A DNA stretch of 64,000 bases, taken from Phylloscopus collybita (taxonomy: Eukaryota; Chordata; Aves; Passeriformes; Phylloscopidae). The notes under the pieces are model-generated. The model ran no database searches. It was not told where the DNA came from and saw only the letters and a list, made by a program, of their open reading frames with translations. Each line of letters starts with the position of its first letter. The first letter of the stretch is position 1. The position numbers and the translations under genes were made by a program. The stretch lies in NCBI GenBank assembly GCA_027886175.1, contig JAJNNQ010000027.1, positions 7,206,001-7,270,000 on the forward strand, written 5' to 3'. Shown here piece by piece: positions 46,640 to 59,300 of the stretch.

Positions 46640-47470
46640 GCGGGTGCACCGTGCCAGGGGAAGGAAGAGAACGGAAAACGAAAGTGATGATAAACAGACA
46701 GGAGGGCAGCGCTCTGCCCCCTACCTCCGCCCCCCCGAGCCCATTAAAAAGGAAGCTGCCGGGGGGGGGCCGTGCTCAGGACCGGGGCTGCCGCTCAATA
46801 TTCACTTAAAACTCCGCTGCCGCCGCTCCCGGCTCCGGACCGAACCTGATCGCGGGGAACCCGGACCTGCTGAGGGTGAGCAGCGCCCCCGGGAGCAGCC
46901 CCTCTGCACCTGGGGGAGACAGGAGCGGGGGGAGACGACCCCCGATGTGCGGTGATGCGGGGGTACGACGGGACCGGAGTGTGAGCCTGGAACCCCCAGG
47001 AGCGACCGTGCTGTTCGCTGCACGATGCGGGTGGTGCTGCCCCGCCGGTGCCGCTACCGCTACCGGTACCGGTACCGGCTCCGTCTGCCCTGGATGCTGG
47101 TGCCCGCTCCTCTTGGTGCCCCTTCCCCCTGGTGCCGGTCCCCCCCCCCCCCCGCTGCCTGTCCCTCTTGTCCGGTGCCGGCTCCCCCCTCCTGGTGGCG
47201 GTCCCGGTGCCCGCCGGGGCTCTCGTCGGTACCGGTGCCGCTCCCCCCAGCCCGGTGCCCGCCCGATGCCCGGGCCGGCTCCTGCTCCCCCCGATGCCGG
47301 CGGGCGGGGTGGGGCGGGGCCGCAGTGATGCAATTTCCGCGAAGTCCGGCCCCGGTTTGAATGCAGGGAGGCCCGAGTAGCGAAACTGCCCCCGGCGGCG
47401 AGTCCCGGGCTCCCCGCGGGTCCCCCCACCCCGGCGGCGGCGGCGGCGGCAGCAGCGGTGAGAGAGGCGG
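46640..47470 (+). promoter_or_regulatory. HELZ2: candidate HELZ2 promoter / CpG island
   Basis: The best promoter candidate upstream of HELZ2. An IRF/ISRE-like GGAAAACGAAAGTGA (46673-46687) is followed by a TATA-like CCATTAAAAAGG (46741-46752), then CpG-rich DNA with a possible donor GAGG/GTGAGC at 46875/46876. A second possible start has SP1-type boxes GGGGTGGGGCGGGGCC (about 47307-47322) and a GCAGCAGCG/GTGAGA donor at 47458/47459. Either could be a non-coding first exon spliced to 52180. No transcript evidence is available. Confidence 0.45.
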
Positions 47471-49168
47471 GGGGCGTTCCGGGGGTGGGGGAGCTCCGGG
47501 GATGGGCGGTCAGCGGAGCGCCCTGGGGGGCTGTAGGACCGAGGGTGCCCCCGGTAGCCCCGCAGCGAGCCGTGGGGTGCTGCAGGGCGTGCGGGATGCT
47601 GCAGGGCGTGCGGGGTGCGCATCCCGCTCAGCCCCCGCCCCGGCTCGCAGCGTCCCTGCCTGGGCTGGGATGCGTTCGGGAGGGGAGGGTCATTAGCCAG
47701 AGTGCAGGTTTTGAGGTGCAAAGCCCTGTCTGGAGGGTGGGGAGAGCCCCGGGGGTGCACAGTGCTGCCTCCGGTGAGCGATCCCCGACCGCGATATTTT
47801 AACCCCGCTGCCGCCTCTGAACTCCGGGGATGGCATCTGGGAGTTCCCGTTGAACTTCTTACAGTTGGATAAAAACAAATGCAGGATCTTGGGGTCCACG
47901 TGTCTCGGGACTCGGCACAAACTGGAGGGTCTGTGCCTGCACACACTCGGGCAGTGGTGTCACGCAGCAGCCAGGCTGGTAGTGCCAGCTCTTGAGTGGA
48001 ATGTGGAGTGAGCTGTCTGTTTGAAAAAGACTGAGAAAGGGGGGCGCCAAGAACTTTGGAGGCTGTTTTTGCACTGGAGGGAGATTCCAGAGGGATGCGG
48101 TTTCTGTGCAGCCAGGAGGACTGCGGGCGAAGGGGAGGGGGCACTGGCCAGCATCTGCCAGGCAGCCCCTCTTCCACTGATTCCAAACCCTCCCGGCCAG
48201 CCCGGCTGCACTGATCGTTGGTGGGGTGCTGGAGATGCTGGGAAGGCCTCGCACTGTTGCTCTGAGTGCTGCTTGGAGCTGTAGAAAAACTTCCAAGGGC
48301 CAGTGCTTGCTAGGTCTGGTAACCGGGGTGTGGGGCTTCAGCCACCCCAGGCACATGGTCCCGTCCCCATCCCTCTCCCAGCGCTCTGACCCACGTCACT
48401 GGCTCTGATCGAGGGGCACTTGGCTTACTCCAGCGTAGCGCGTTGCCTAATGTCCTGTCAATAATTAACGAAGCCAAGAGCTGGGAGAAGCCTTCCTCCT
48501 GCCGGGCCAGGATGGGTGCGAAGCATCGGGATGCAGGGGCACGATGAGCATTTCTCTGCCACAGCCGGGCTTCCCCTCACCCTTTCCAGGGAAACGTGAT
48601 TGTCTCTGGCTGCAGCGCTGCCCTGCAAGGCGCCTGCCTGGGACGATGCTTGGACACAGCATGGCCCGGCCCTGACCCGAAGCATCTTCCTGAGTGTGGA
48701 GGAAATGCCATCAGCAAGGCCGTGGTGTGCTCTGTTTGGGTTTGGTTTGTGGCAAGGCTGGGCAGAGGTTGCGTGGGGCTGTGTTGGTGCCTGGGAGAGA
48801 GGCAGAACTCGCCCAGGTTGGGCTGGGGGTACAATAAACCAGCCTCTGTCTGTCATGGTGATTTGTAACCCATCAGCAGGATGTGAGTGGCTTTAAATGC
48901 CGGGCAGAGCTTTTCAGGATCAGTGTAACAAAAGGTTGTTTTTCTTAAAATATACAAAATTCAGCTTGTAAATAATGGGTTGTGGCTTGCTGGTAAATAC
49001 TGCTCCCCATCCACTCTGACCTTCCCTGAAGTATTTGGATTTTGCCCTGTTGACATCAGTTTTATTCCCAGTGGGACAGCTGTCTTGAAGCACACCTCCC
49101 CGAGCTTCCTCATGTCTTCTGTCTTCCCTCCACCCAAGCTTGGATTGCAAAAGTTCCCTTTCCCTTTC

Positions 49169-49172
<4 letters not shown>

Positions 49173-49211
<39 letters not shown>
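49173..49211. repeat. poly-T tract (39 bases)
   Basis: Uninterrupted thymine run preceded by CCCTTTCCC repeats. No mobile-element body is visible. Confidence 0.9.
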
Positions 49212-49768
49212 CTGGTATAAGAGTGCTGTAGAGAGAAAGCAGCTTTAATTTGGCGTCAGCACTAGTGCTGTGCAGAGACTTTGAGCGGGGTTTGCACTTC
49301 CCCTTCCTCTTCCCTCCCACCTCCAGACCCAGAGCATGTTCTGGCAGTTTGCTCAAAATCAAACGCCTTCTTAAAAAAAAAAATAAACAGCAGGGGAATT
49401 GACCCCTTTAAAGGTGGAATATTCCCTCTTAGCTTTTTCCAGCTGGGATGCCCTGCCTAGGCATGAATTCCAGTGGCACCCTGGCTGTCCTGCACGGTCT
49501 TTAAGGGCAGTTCTGCAGGGTTTAGCCGGGTGGGTCGGTGCCGGGGCTGCTGCAGGACCACGTCTCCCATGAGCTCTGCGGCTGTGGACGTGCCGGGACC
49601 GGGGAAGTTCTGCTCCCTCTCTGCACGGAGCCGAGTGCCAGCGACCCGATTTCTTTCCCTGCCGTGTGTAACTGAGGTATGCTGGGGCTTTCACCGGTTA
49701 CAGTGTTGCACAGATGTCGCACAAACCCCGAGCTCCAGTGCCTTTCCCAGGAGGGCTCGGCCGGAGGC

Positions 49769-49779
49769 GGGGACTTTCC
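49769..49779. promoter_or_regulatory. NF-kB consensus site
   Basis: GGGGACTTTCC is an exact match to the classical kappa-B consensus. It sits in a GC-rich block (about 49500-50100) 2.5 kb upstream of the first HELZ2 coding exon. Motif match only. Confidence 0.35.
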
Positions 49780-52179
49780 AGAGGAAGGAAGGTGGGACTG
49801 CTATCGGGAGGGATGCCAAAGTGTTCCCGAAACCGCAGATGTCAGTTCCACTGGGAACGTGCTGCCCTCGCCGGCTTCAAAGGAGCTGAAAGGCTCTCGG
49901 CAGCCGAGCGTGACCTGTGTCCCGCTCCGGGCGTTCCCGCTGTGCAGATTCGGGAGCAGCCGGGCCCCGCCGCCCTCCGTGTCCCCCCTGCCCTGCGCCG
50001 AGGTCCCGCCGCAAGCTGAACCTGCGGTGGCGAGGGACACTCCTTCTGCCCTGGGGTCCCGCTTAGCTCTGCTCCATCCCTGATCTCCCGGGGAAAGCCG
50101 AGTGGGAATGCTCTCTTCGAGCAAACAGTCACCCCAGGCTCAAACAGGAGGGATTTTGACCCCCAAAAGGTGCAGGGTTTTTCCCTCCCACAGTCCAGCC
50201 CTTGGAGCAGGCTGTGCTCCCCAGACTTCTGCCTGGTTCCCAGTGTCCGGGGAGTTTTCTGGTACTCACAGCCTGGAGCAGTTTGACAGGAGCAGCTCCA
50301 GGGGGTCTGCAGCCCCCACCAGCACCGTGCTGCCTTTGCTGTCTTGCTGGGAATCAGAGGAGCATCCCTTGATGCCCTTGGGTGAGACAGATTGTTCCAC
50401 TCCCCCTCCTCTCTTTATAGGTGCTTATTTTCAGTTATTCCCAAATTATTTTATTTCAGTGCAAAGCATTTTATCTGTATCAGGCAGCACCAGAACCTCA
50501 GCTGTGGCTCTGATTTTTCTTTTTTTGAGGTAGAACCAGAACAAACAAAAAGCTCCTGACCCCTGGACTGCAGAAATTTTTATTCTGATGACCATGACCT
50601 TGTTACAGCCGGAGGATAGGAATACCCTGGCTGTCTGCTGGCCCCAGCCAGCTCGGGGTCATTGCTCTTCTTTCACTGCCAGCCTGCACTGAGTGCTTCA
50701 AGCAAAGGTTTGGAAGTGAAGTCACAGAGCTAAGTCTGGGTGATTTAGCTCTGAATGCAGAGCTGGTGGCACGGCACTGTGGCGTGGCACAGTGACCCCA
50801 ATCCAGCCAGCGCTGGCGTGGGAGTCTGCCATGGAATCCCACAGCTTCCCACAAGGGAAACCTGCAGCTCTGCCCAGTGCCAGGCTTGCTGCCAGGCCTT
50901 GAGAGATAAACCAAGCGGGTGTTTATCCACCCAGCACGTGTCTGACCTGATGCACACAGAGAAGTAGGATAAGATGACTCCTTTGTGGCTCAGCAGCAGG
51001 TGGATGCTGTGACACTGGGATGGGAGGTGAGGAGCTCTTTAAGTGTACGCTGGCAATGTGGGTGATGCTCCAGCCACTTCCAGCTTGGTGTTTGTTGTCT
51101 GGAGCTCCAGCTGGAGCAGCAGCCACAGCACTCCCTGCCCACTTTGCACAGCACCCTGTTTATGCCAGAAGAGAGGAAAGGATTCTTAATTAAAAGTGCA
51201 GAAGCAATGCAAGGTTTGCCTCCTACTCCATTGTCCACTGGACCTCAGATGCAAGTCCTGCACTTCCCTGGTGTTGCCAGAGAGCCAGTCTGTGGCTGCT
51301 GCTGGCCAGGAGCCCAAGTTGGGTGCTTGGCACGAGGGCAGTGGCTTTTCTTGGAAGCACACCCTGCCCACAGATGTGCCCGGGCCTGTTCCCTTCACCC
51401 TGACCACGTGGCCCAGCCACCAAACCCTGCAACGTCATTCCCAGGGATGCTCCTGGCCTCTGGTTACCCAGGAAACCAATGGCAAATGCCAGAGTGGGTG
51501 GCTGGAGAGGGCAGTGAGCTGTGAGTTGCCTTCCTTGCCACCAGGGCTGAGCTCTTCCAGCTGGATGTTTACCAAGCTGTCAGCTGGAGAGATGCCCATA
51601 GACCCCTGTTCCAGCATGCCCATCTCCTTGCCTTGGCTGCTGCATCCCAGGAGCAAAGAGGGTGGTTACTTCATTAATTAATTCCAATTAATCTTTCGTG
51701 CTACGGGGCAGATGGGCTGAGTGGTTGGAGCTGGGTTCCTCCCGCTTGGTGTGGGGCTGCCTGGCCAACTCAGGGAAGAAAACAGGGTAAAGAAAGAGAA
51801 AGTTGGCAGGGGGGACCCAAGGTGGGGCAGGTGCTGGCAGCAGGAAGAGGAAGTTGGATCAGTGGCTGCTGTGGGGACTGTGCTGGGCCCTCTGGATCAG
51901 TCACTGCTTTTCCACTTTGGATGGTAAATGCTGATGGTCTGTGGGGACATTGGGGACCAGGCTGAGCCCTGCTGGGAACCAGTACCACTCAGCAGTCTGA
52001 TTCCTGTGCAAAACACTCCCTGGGACCTGGGCTGGTGGGGAAACAGAGCTGGGGGAGAGGGTGCTGAGGCCAAGGTAGCCTGGGTGAGGTTCCTGGCTGT
52101 GCCAGTGCCTCTGTGTGTGCCCAGCCAGGGATTGTCTGATGTTTCCTGCTAAGTCACTTGTTCTTTGTTCCTCTGTCAG

Positions 52180-52321
52180 GCTTCATGAGCTCACACTGAT
52201 GACGGGCAGGTATGCAGTGATCTAGGACAAGGCCACTCGCTCCATGGCACCTCCTCCCCACGGCATCACCTTCTGAGATCTTCCCACCATTAATTTTGCT
52301 CCGCTCAAGCTGCTGCCAAAG
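52180..52321 (+). promoter_or_regulatory. HELZ2: HELZ2 leader with four upstream ORFs
   Basis: The exon appears to start at 52180 after a strong acceptor (TTCCTCTGTCAG). Before the main ATG at 52322 there are four short upstream ORFs: 52185-52199, 52199-52225 (its ATG overlaps the previous stop as TGATG), 52212-52220 (nested) and 52244-52276. The last ends with a TGA in frame with HELZ2, which supports 52322 as the first usable in-frame start. Such clusters usually lower translation of the main frame. Confidence 0.6.
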
Positions 52322-53322
52322 ATGCCAACGGCCAACAGCCCAAAGGTGCCACTGGGCAGCCTCCAGCAGCATCTGGAGCTGCTCCTGGTCTGCTCCAAGT
52401 GCAGCGTGAAGGAGAACGAGATCACCTACCACCCGCGGGAGGTGGAGCACAGGTGCATGTACGAGATCCTGCTGGCGCGCTGCCGCAGCCGCAGGAGCAC
52501 AGCATGGAGGAAGGTGTCCCGGCGGCCCGGCTTCCCCAACCCGGCGCGCTACGCCGTCTGCAGGTTCTACGTGGTGGGGACGGGCTGCAACAGGCACAAG
52601 AACCAGTGCAGCTTCGCCTGGAGCGCGGAGGAGGCCATGGTCTGGAACTTTGAGAGGGAACACCAGCTGGAGAGACGCTGGCTGAAGGCGGCGGTGCTGC
52701 AGGCGCAGCTGGAGGACCACCCTGCTGCCGCCCCCCAACCCGCTGCCAGTGCTGCCAGCGAGATCACCAGCGAGTTCGGGGGGTCCTTCCAGGAGATCTG
52801 CAAGCGTTGCTTTTTCAGCTGCCCCCAGCGCATCACAGGGGGTGGCTGCGGGTGGCGCTGTGAGACCCACCACATCTGGGACCCGCTCCTGGTGCACGCC
52901 GTGCTGGACAGCAAGAAGAAGCAGCAGTACACGGCCATCCGGCCCTGCCCCGAGTTCATCGAGACCCTGGCCTACTGCCGGTTCGTGTCGCAGGGCCGGC
53001 CCTGCAGGCACGGCCCGCGGCGCTGCCAGTACGCCCACAGTGATGTGGAGATGGCCGTCTGGGAGGCCGAGAGGGAGCACGGGCTGCAGCGCTCCGACCT
53101 GCTGCCGTCTGCGGGCGCTGGCAGCACCAATGGCAGGCCGGCGGCGCCCGCGCCCGTGCACTTCTACTGCAGCATCTGCCTGGTGACCTGCAGCTCGCAG
53201 GAGAGCTTCGAGAACCACTGCTCCTCCATCGAGCACGTGCAGATGCTCTCGGCCGACAGCTCCGTGCAGTGGGTCCATCGTGCACCGCCGCTCGGGCTGA
53301 CCAAGTTCTCACTGTGTAGCAG
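52322..53322 (+). CDS. HELZ2: HELZ2 coding exon 1 (zinc fingers)
   Basis: Residues 1-333. It is rich in Cys/His: CSKC at the start, then CRFYVVGTGCNRHKNQCSF and CRFVSQGRPCRHGPRRCQY, two CCCH-like fingers, and a C2H2 finger near the end. The start context is AAAGATGC. The donor is GCAG/GTAAGG in phase 2. The GC-rich antisense open frame is not a gene. Confidence 0.94.
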
Positions 53323-56300
53323 GTAAGGCTTCCAACAGGGAAGAGGGCAGGGAGCTGCCGGCTCCCTGAGGATCCCCCTGCCACCAGGCACGGGTGGCAC
53401 CTGGAGCACCTCTCTCCCAACAGAGCGGAGGTGTGTGAAATGGGGAACAGCTGCACCAAGGCTCATTCCAACGAGGAGCTGCAGGAGTGGATCCAGAGGT
53501 TGAAGGTTTCCGTGAAGAAAAAGAAGCAAGCCCTGAAGGAGGGGCTCTTGTCCTACCAGGACCGGCTCCTTGCTGAGTATCGGATGTGCTCCAACGAGGT
53601 GTTAATTGTGAGTTAATTGTGAGTGGCAGGGTGGGAGTGCTTTGGTCCAGCGCATCACAGGAATGCTCTGGTGTGAGAGCTTCAAAAAGGGATCCTCCTT
53701 CCTTCATATCTTTGGAGATGGCAACCTGAGAGCCTGCTCAGGATACTCGAGCTATGCTGTGGGTCCTCTTGCTTTCCAAGGCTGCTGCATGGGGATCCAG
53801 AGCAGCGGTGGGTGAGGATGGAATGTGAGGATGTAGCTTAAAGGCAAGGATGAAGACAGCACTGTGGAGGGCTCTGAGGTGTGTCCCTGAGATGCTGCCT
53901 TCAGTCACTCTCCTCTCATGATTCCCCACAGATGGCTGAGCACATCGAGGGTGTCCAAGTTGTGTGTGAGCAGCCTCTGCACGTGCAGCTGGAGGACAGA
54001 AAGAAGAAATACCAATGGCGGTTCAAGGTCCACTCTCAGGTAAGCTCAGTCCTTTGGAGGGTTTTGTTTGGTTGAGGTTTTTTTTTAGTTATTTATTCTA
54101 CAAGGGGCAGAAGGATGGGGATTTGGGCATGTTTAAAGGAGGACATGTGTTGGGTATTCAGGAGCTGCTCAGGTGGGGCTGTGTGCAGGGGGTGCAGCCA
54201 CTGTGTCTCCTGTCATGTGCAGTGGTCCTGGGGCAGATCTGGCTGCTCTCAACACCTCCTCTGTATCATCACAAATAACAACATTCAGCTGCTCTCCTGC
54301 TCAGGATTTTGTGCATGTTGGGGGCAAAAGCCTGTCTTCTCCAAAGTAGATTTCCCATTTACTGCACACTGGTTGATGTGAGGTTCTCTGAGACCTTAAA
54401 GTAATTGCTGCAGGATTGCATGAGGAATAAGCCGTGGTGAGACTGACATAGTGTTTGGTTCCTCTAGCAGCTTTTTCTAGGAAATGCTGCTGGAGCACCT
54501 ACCAGCTGCTGGGCTGCCCTCACTGTGTCCCTGTCTTCTCTTCAATGGCAGATGCATCTGCAGCACGTGGCCCTGCTGAAGCGGGAGCCTGGAGTCAACT
54601 TCTACTTCTCAGGAAATGGGCTTTCCCGGGGCCTGCAGTACATTTGTGGGGAGCACGTGGCCACCGTGTCCTCCTCGCCCCGCACCGCGCTGGTGGAGGT
54701 CAGCATGGAGTGCTGCGTCCTGGGCATCTTCGAGCAGTGGGTGGTCTTCGACTTCGGCAAGCGCCCCGTGCTGATGCAGAAGATCAGGGTGAAGGTGGGC
54801 CGGCGGGAGACCCCCCAGCACGTCCCCAGCACCAGGGAGAGCAGCCGCCCCGTCGACTTTGTGCGGTGGGATCGGGGTAACCGGGTCATCGTTCCCAGCA
54901 TGCCAAAGACTGATGAAGATGTGGTTCTGCTGGCAAAGTACAAACCTCCTGCTCTGGCACTGGATTCCCAAAGTGGGAGTAGTGCAGTCGTTCCCATCAC
55001 CCGGCTCAACTATCGGGAGAGGATGCACAGCTTCCTCTTCCGTGAGGAGGAAGCTGAGCAGGCTCTGATTGCCAAGTAAGTGCCAGGTGTGAACTCTTTT
55101 GAGGTTCCCCTTCACTGGGGACCACAGACCTGTTGCTAACCCTTGGGGCCATGCTGCTTCTGGGGTCTTCTGTCCATTCTGGGTTGGGTTTTGTGGTGCC
55201 TTCCCGGAAAACTGGAATCCTGCCAAGAAGGGTGGCTTGTTGGGTCTCATCCTGTGGCCATGGATTAACTAGAGCATGGTTTCTGCCTGTATGTGTTTGT
55301 GGGGGTGCCAGACCCTGTCTGGGTGTAGATGGCAATTCCCCTTTCCATGGGGGAGGGCTCAGGAACTGACAGATCCTTCTCTGTTCTTCATGTGGTTGTT
55401 TCCTCCTTTCAGACTCAACCTGCGTGTGCTCATCTCACTGACCCCCGTGCTGCAGAGCCTCTCCATGGGGGCAAAGTTTGCTCACTCTGGAGAGCTGTTT
55501 GCTGAAGTGCCTACCCCTTACAACCTCTCGCCGGACACAGATGAGGGGTACCTGCTGAGCAGGTCTGTGCCCACTGCCTTCCTGGCCCTTGACCCACCTG
55601 TGGACAATCGGGTTTATGAAGTTTTTGTGGAGCATAAAGCCACCACAGAGAAGACCATCTGGCTAAAGATACCAAGCAGATGCTGCTCAGAGCTGAACTT
55701 CAAGGCAAACACCTCCCACAGGGTGGAGATCCAGTTCCAAATAGACCAGCTGCTGTTCCGGCAGTGGCACCAGGCTGTCGACCGCCTGTTGGATGAGAAG
55801 CTGGTCGTGCCAGATGTTGCCAGTTGCTCCATCCCCTACTCTCTTGGGCCCCCGGAGAGAGGGAATAGCAAGCAGAAACAAGCCATCTCCTTCATCATTG
55901 GCCAGCCGACCACCAGACGGCAGGTCCCACCTCTGCTCATCTATGGGCCTTTTGGCACAGGGAAGACATTCACCTTGGCCATGGCCACCTTGGAGATCCT
56001 CAGGCAGCCCAACACACGGGTGCTGATCTGCACTCACACAAACAGGTTAGCAGGGAAGAGGCAGTGAGAACTGTGGGCAAGCTGGTGCATTGCTCACTGG
56101 GGGGTGAAGGGGAGCCAGGGTGTAAGAGCCAGAGCCGAGCTGCTCTTTTCTTGGTGTGCACTTCAATTGCTTGTTTAAATAAATTAGTTTTTATTGAATT
56201 CATCTTAAACTGCTCTAGTTCCTGCTAGGAGGAAGCCTGGCATGGGTGGAAGCCTTTGTGGAAAAGCCAACGCAGACCCACAGAATCTCTGAATGGTTTG

Positions 56301-59300
56301 GGTTGGAAAGGACATCACAGCTTGCCTTGTTCCAAATCCTTCCCCTAGATCAGGTTGCTCCAAGCCCTGTCCATCCTGGCCATGAACACTTAACATATTC
56401 CTGCCTCATCATAAAATGGGAATGTGGCTGGAGAGACGGTTTTCTCCAGCCTTTACTGCATACTGCAAGTAGAAATCTGCTGCCTGACCATGCTGGCGTA
56501 ATATTGTGCTCCAGTTGCCCTTGAAGACTGTTTGGTTCTGTTTACATGCCAATCTATTGACTTTTCCAGGGAGAGTTTAGGGAAGACGAAATGCAGATCT
56601 GGTCTGAATGCCATTGGATCTGCTTTCAGAGAAACCAGGCCAAGACTGTTAAAATTAGAGCAGTTACACTGAAAAGAGTGTCCACGTCTGATCCTGCATG
56701 CTGTTACTGCCTCAGTTTTTAATGCATAATAGATGGTGACTGCTAATCTTAGCCTGTTCCAGGCTGTTTGCTTGCACAGAAGCTTCTCCTGTAGGTCTTG
56801 TCTCACCTGGCTTTGCTGTCAGAAGAGAGCTCCTTGTCATTTGGCCCTGGACAGAGTCAGGGCCACAGTTTTTGTTGGGCACATCACATTTTTCCATAAG
56901 AGTGTCAAGAGATGTTGTAGTCTCAAATACCAATTCCTATTTTAAATCATGCTATTGAAGGAGGCTGGGAATTGGTGGCTGCGTAGGCACTGGCTCCTTT
57001 GTGCGGTTGTGAATGTCTGCTGTGACAAGTGTGGTGTCACCAGAGCCAGGAGAGAAACTGGATGTGTGTTGCAGAATGATGAGAGAGAACTTTGTGTCAC
57101 AGAATTTAGGAACAGCACCAACAATTCCTTGACGCTTTTCCCATTTTCTCCCCTCCAGCGCTGCTGACATTTACATCCGGGAGTATTTCCACAACTATGT
57201 GACCAAGGGGCATCCATGGGCTGTTCCCCTGCGGATCATCAACACCGACCGGCCCATCACCATGACAGACCCCATCACCCAGATGTACTGCTGCCTCTCG
57301 CCGCCAGACCAGCGCTCCTTCCGCCGCCCCACACAGGCTGAGATCGACAAGCACCGCATCATTATCACCACATCCATGCTATCCAAGGACTTGAAGGTCC
57401 CCCGAGGCTATTTCACCCACATCATGATCGACGAGGCTGCGCAGATGCTGGAGTGCGAAGCTTTGGTTCCGCTCTCCTACGCCACCTTTGAGACCCGCAT
57501 TGTCCTGGCTGGGGACCACATGCAGATAACCCCAAAGCTGTTCAGTGTTGAGGGTGGGCAATCTGCTGATCACACCCTCTTGAACCGGCTCTTTCTGTTC
57601 TACAAGAGGGAGACGCATGAGGTGGCCAAGAAGAGCAGGATCATCTTCAATGAGAATTATCGTTCCACTGCTGGCATTATTGAGTTCATCTCCAAGCACT
57701 TCTACATCGGCAAAGGCAATGCTATCCATGCCAGTGGGAACATCCCACCCCATCCTGAAATTTATCCCCTCGTGTTCTGCCATGTGTCTGGTGTGGCTGA
57801 AAGGGATATCTCCATGATTTCTTGGCAAAACGTCTCTGAGATAATCCAAGTGATTGAGAAAGTGAAGGAGATCTATCAGAAGTGGCCAGATGAGTGGGAT
57901 GTTCGTGATCTGAAGAAGATCTGCGTGGTCTCCCATGGGATGCAGGTGTGTAGAGCAATCCTGAGGGGGCTATGCCTCCACTGCTGACTAAACACTCCCT
58001 AAGAAAGACCTTTTATTTTATTTATTATTATTTGTGCTAGTAAAAATAGGAAATCTGGAGTCTCATGTGACTTCAGTGGTTTTTTGAGGCATTCTCCATT
58101 TAGGTAGCGTGTCCTGGGTGGTTGGAGCAGAGATGGTGGGACGACTTAGTTAAACACTTCTATCTGCATCTTCTAATGACAGGGCAGTGGGAGCTCTGGC
58201 TGAAGTCAGCCCAGGTGTGTGGCTCCTTTCAAGTAATTTGGGGAACCTGCAGCTGGGCGGGATGAGGGACCCTGGTGTTTGATGGGTGGCATTTCTGAGC
58301 TGACTTCAGTTGTGCCTCTTTCTTAACAGGTTTCTGCAACAAGACAAGAGCTGAGGAAAAAGCAGTTACAAGATGTGGTGGTGGAAAACTATGAAAATTT
58401 GCCAGGTTTGTGTCTTGTGCAACAGTCCCTCATGCCTGGCTGCATTTTGGGGTCTTCTGTGTGTGAGTCATACACAGCTTTTGCAGTCATACTGATGGAC
58501 AGGAGGGTTCACAGCAACTACAGCCATTGCATTACAGGGGCATTAAGCAGAGGAGTTTCCAACATCTTTACATTTTCCTCCTTGTTAAAATGCAAAATAT
58601 TGATTATTGTTGTGGAAAAATACCTCTCTGGGAGGTGCTGCCAGGCAGAGTTCTTGGTGCCTCTGCCACCACCCCAGTCCACCTATCAGCAATTAGGAGG
58701 GAGTGTCTGGAACTCCTTTGGCTGATTTCCATCCCCTTCTGGTTGGTAGATCTTTGATTTTGTCTTTTCCTGAGTGAATAAGATTTCACACTGAATTAAA
58801 TCTGCACCCAACTGTCAACTCGTTTCAAATATATGGACTTTGCTTTGTAGGAGGGTAAAAACTCTGTAAGTGCCATCCCAGAGACTTGAGTATGTGTGAA
58901 TCATGTGAAACCCTAAGTACCAGGGAGGGAGGCAGTGACAGAAAGGAATTGAAACCAGCATGGGTATCAATCACAGAACAGCTCACTAGAGGAGGAGTCT
59001 CCAGCTGTGGATGGCAAGAGAGGGATAAAGCTGGTTTTGTCCTCAAGGACTTAATTTATGACTCATCTGTGTTTTCATTATCTTGTTTTTTTATTGTGCA
59101 ACTGGGACTTCTCCTGGTGAGAATAACTGACCCCAGGGGGTGTTTATGATCCCCACCCCTTTCTTTGCAGCCTCTTCCCAGCTCTGACATCACTAGGATT
59201 CCTCTTGCTGGTTGCTATTTGTTGTGTGATCAGCAGAGCTCTTCCTGAGAGGAGAGGGATCTTGCAAATGATCACTGCTCTTGTTCATGTAAGACCCTCA

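Larger units (their letters stand above)
42336..52179 (+). other. GMEB2-HELZ2 intergenic region and probable HELZ2 leader
   Basis: About 9.8 kb without a recognisable protein gene; human also has no gene between these two. It holds a 24-bp tandem repeat, a 39-base T tract, ISRE/IRF and NF-kB motif matches and two GC-rich promoter-like blocks. HELZ2's non-coding first exon or exons must lie here because the coding exon begins at a splice acceptor. The long minus-strand open frame at 46795-48186 lies in the GC-rich block and resembles nothing known. Confidence 0.6.

Noticed and set aside
46795..48186. 463-residue minus-strand open frame in the candidate HELZ2 promoter
   Set aside because: GC-rich composition artefact: no recognisable domain, no conserved peptide, and the overlapping frames are equally open.
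52154..53278. 374-residue minus-strand open frame
   Set aside because: Antisense shadow of the GC-rich first HELZ2 coding exon.
53619..53624. second GTGAGT as the main donor of HELZ2 exon 2
   Set aside because: It brings in an in-frame TAA and breaks the frame into exon 3; kept only as an alternative-splicing finding.
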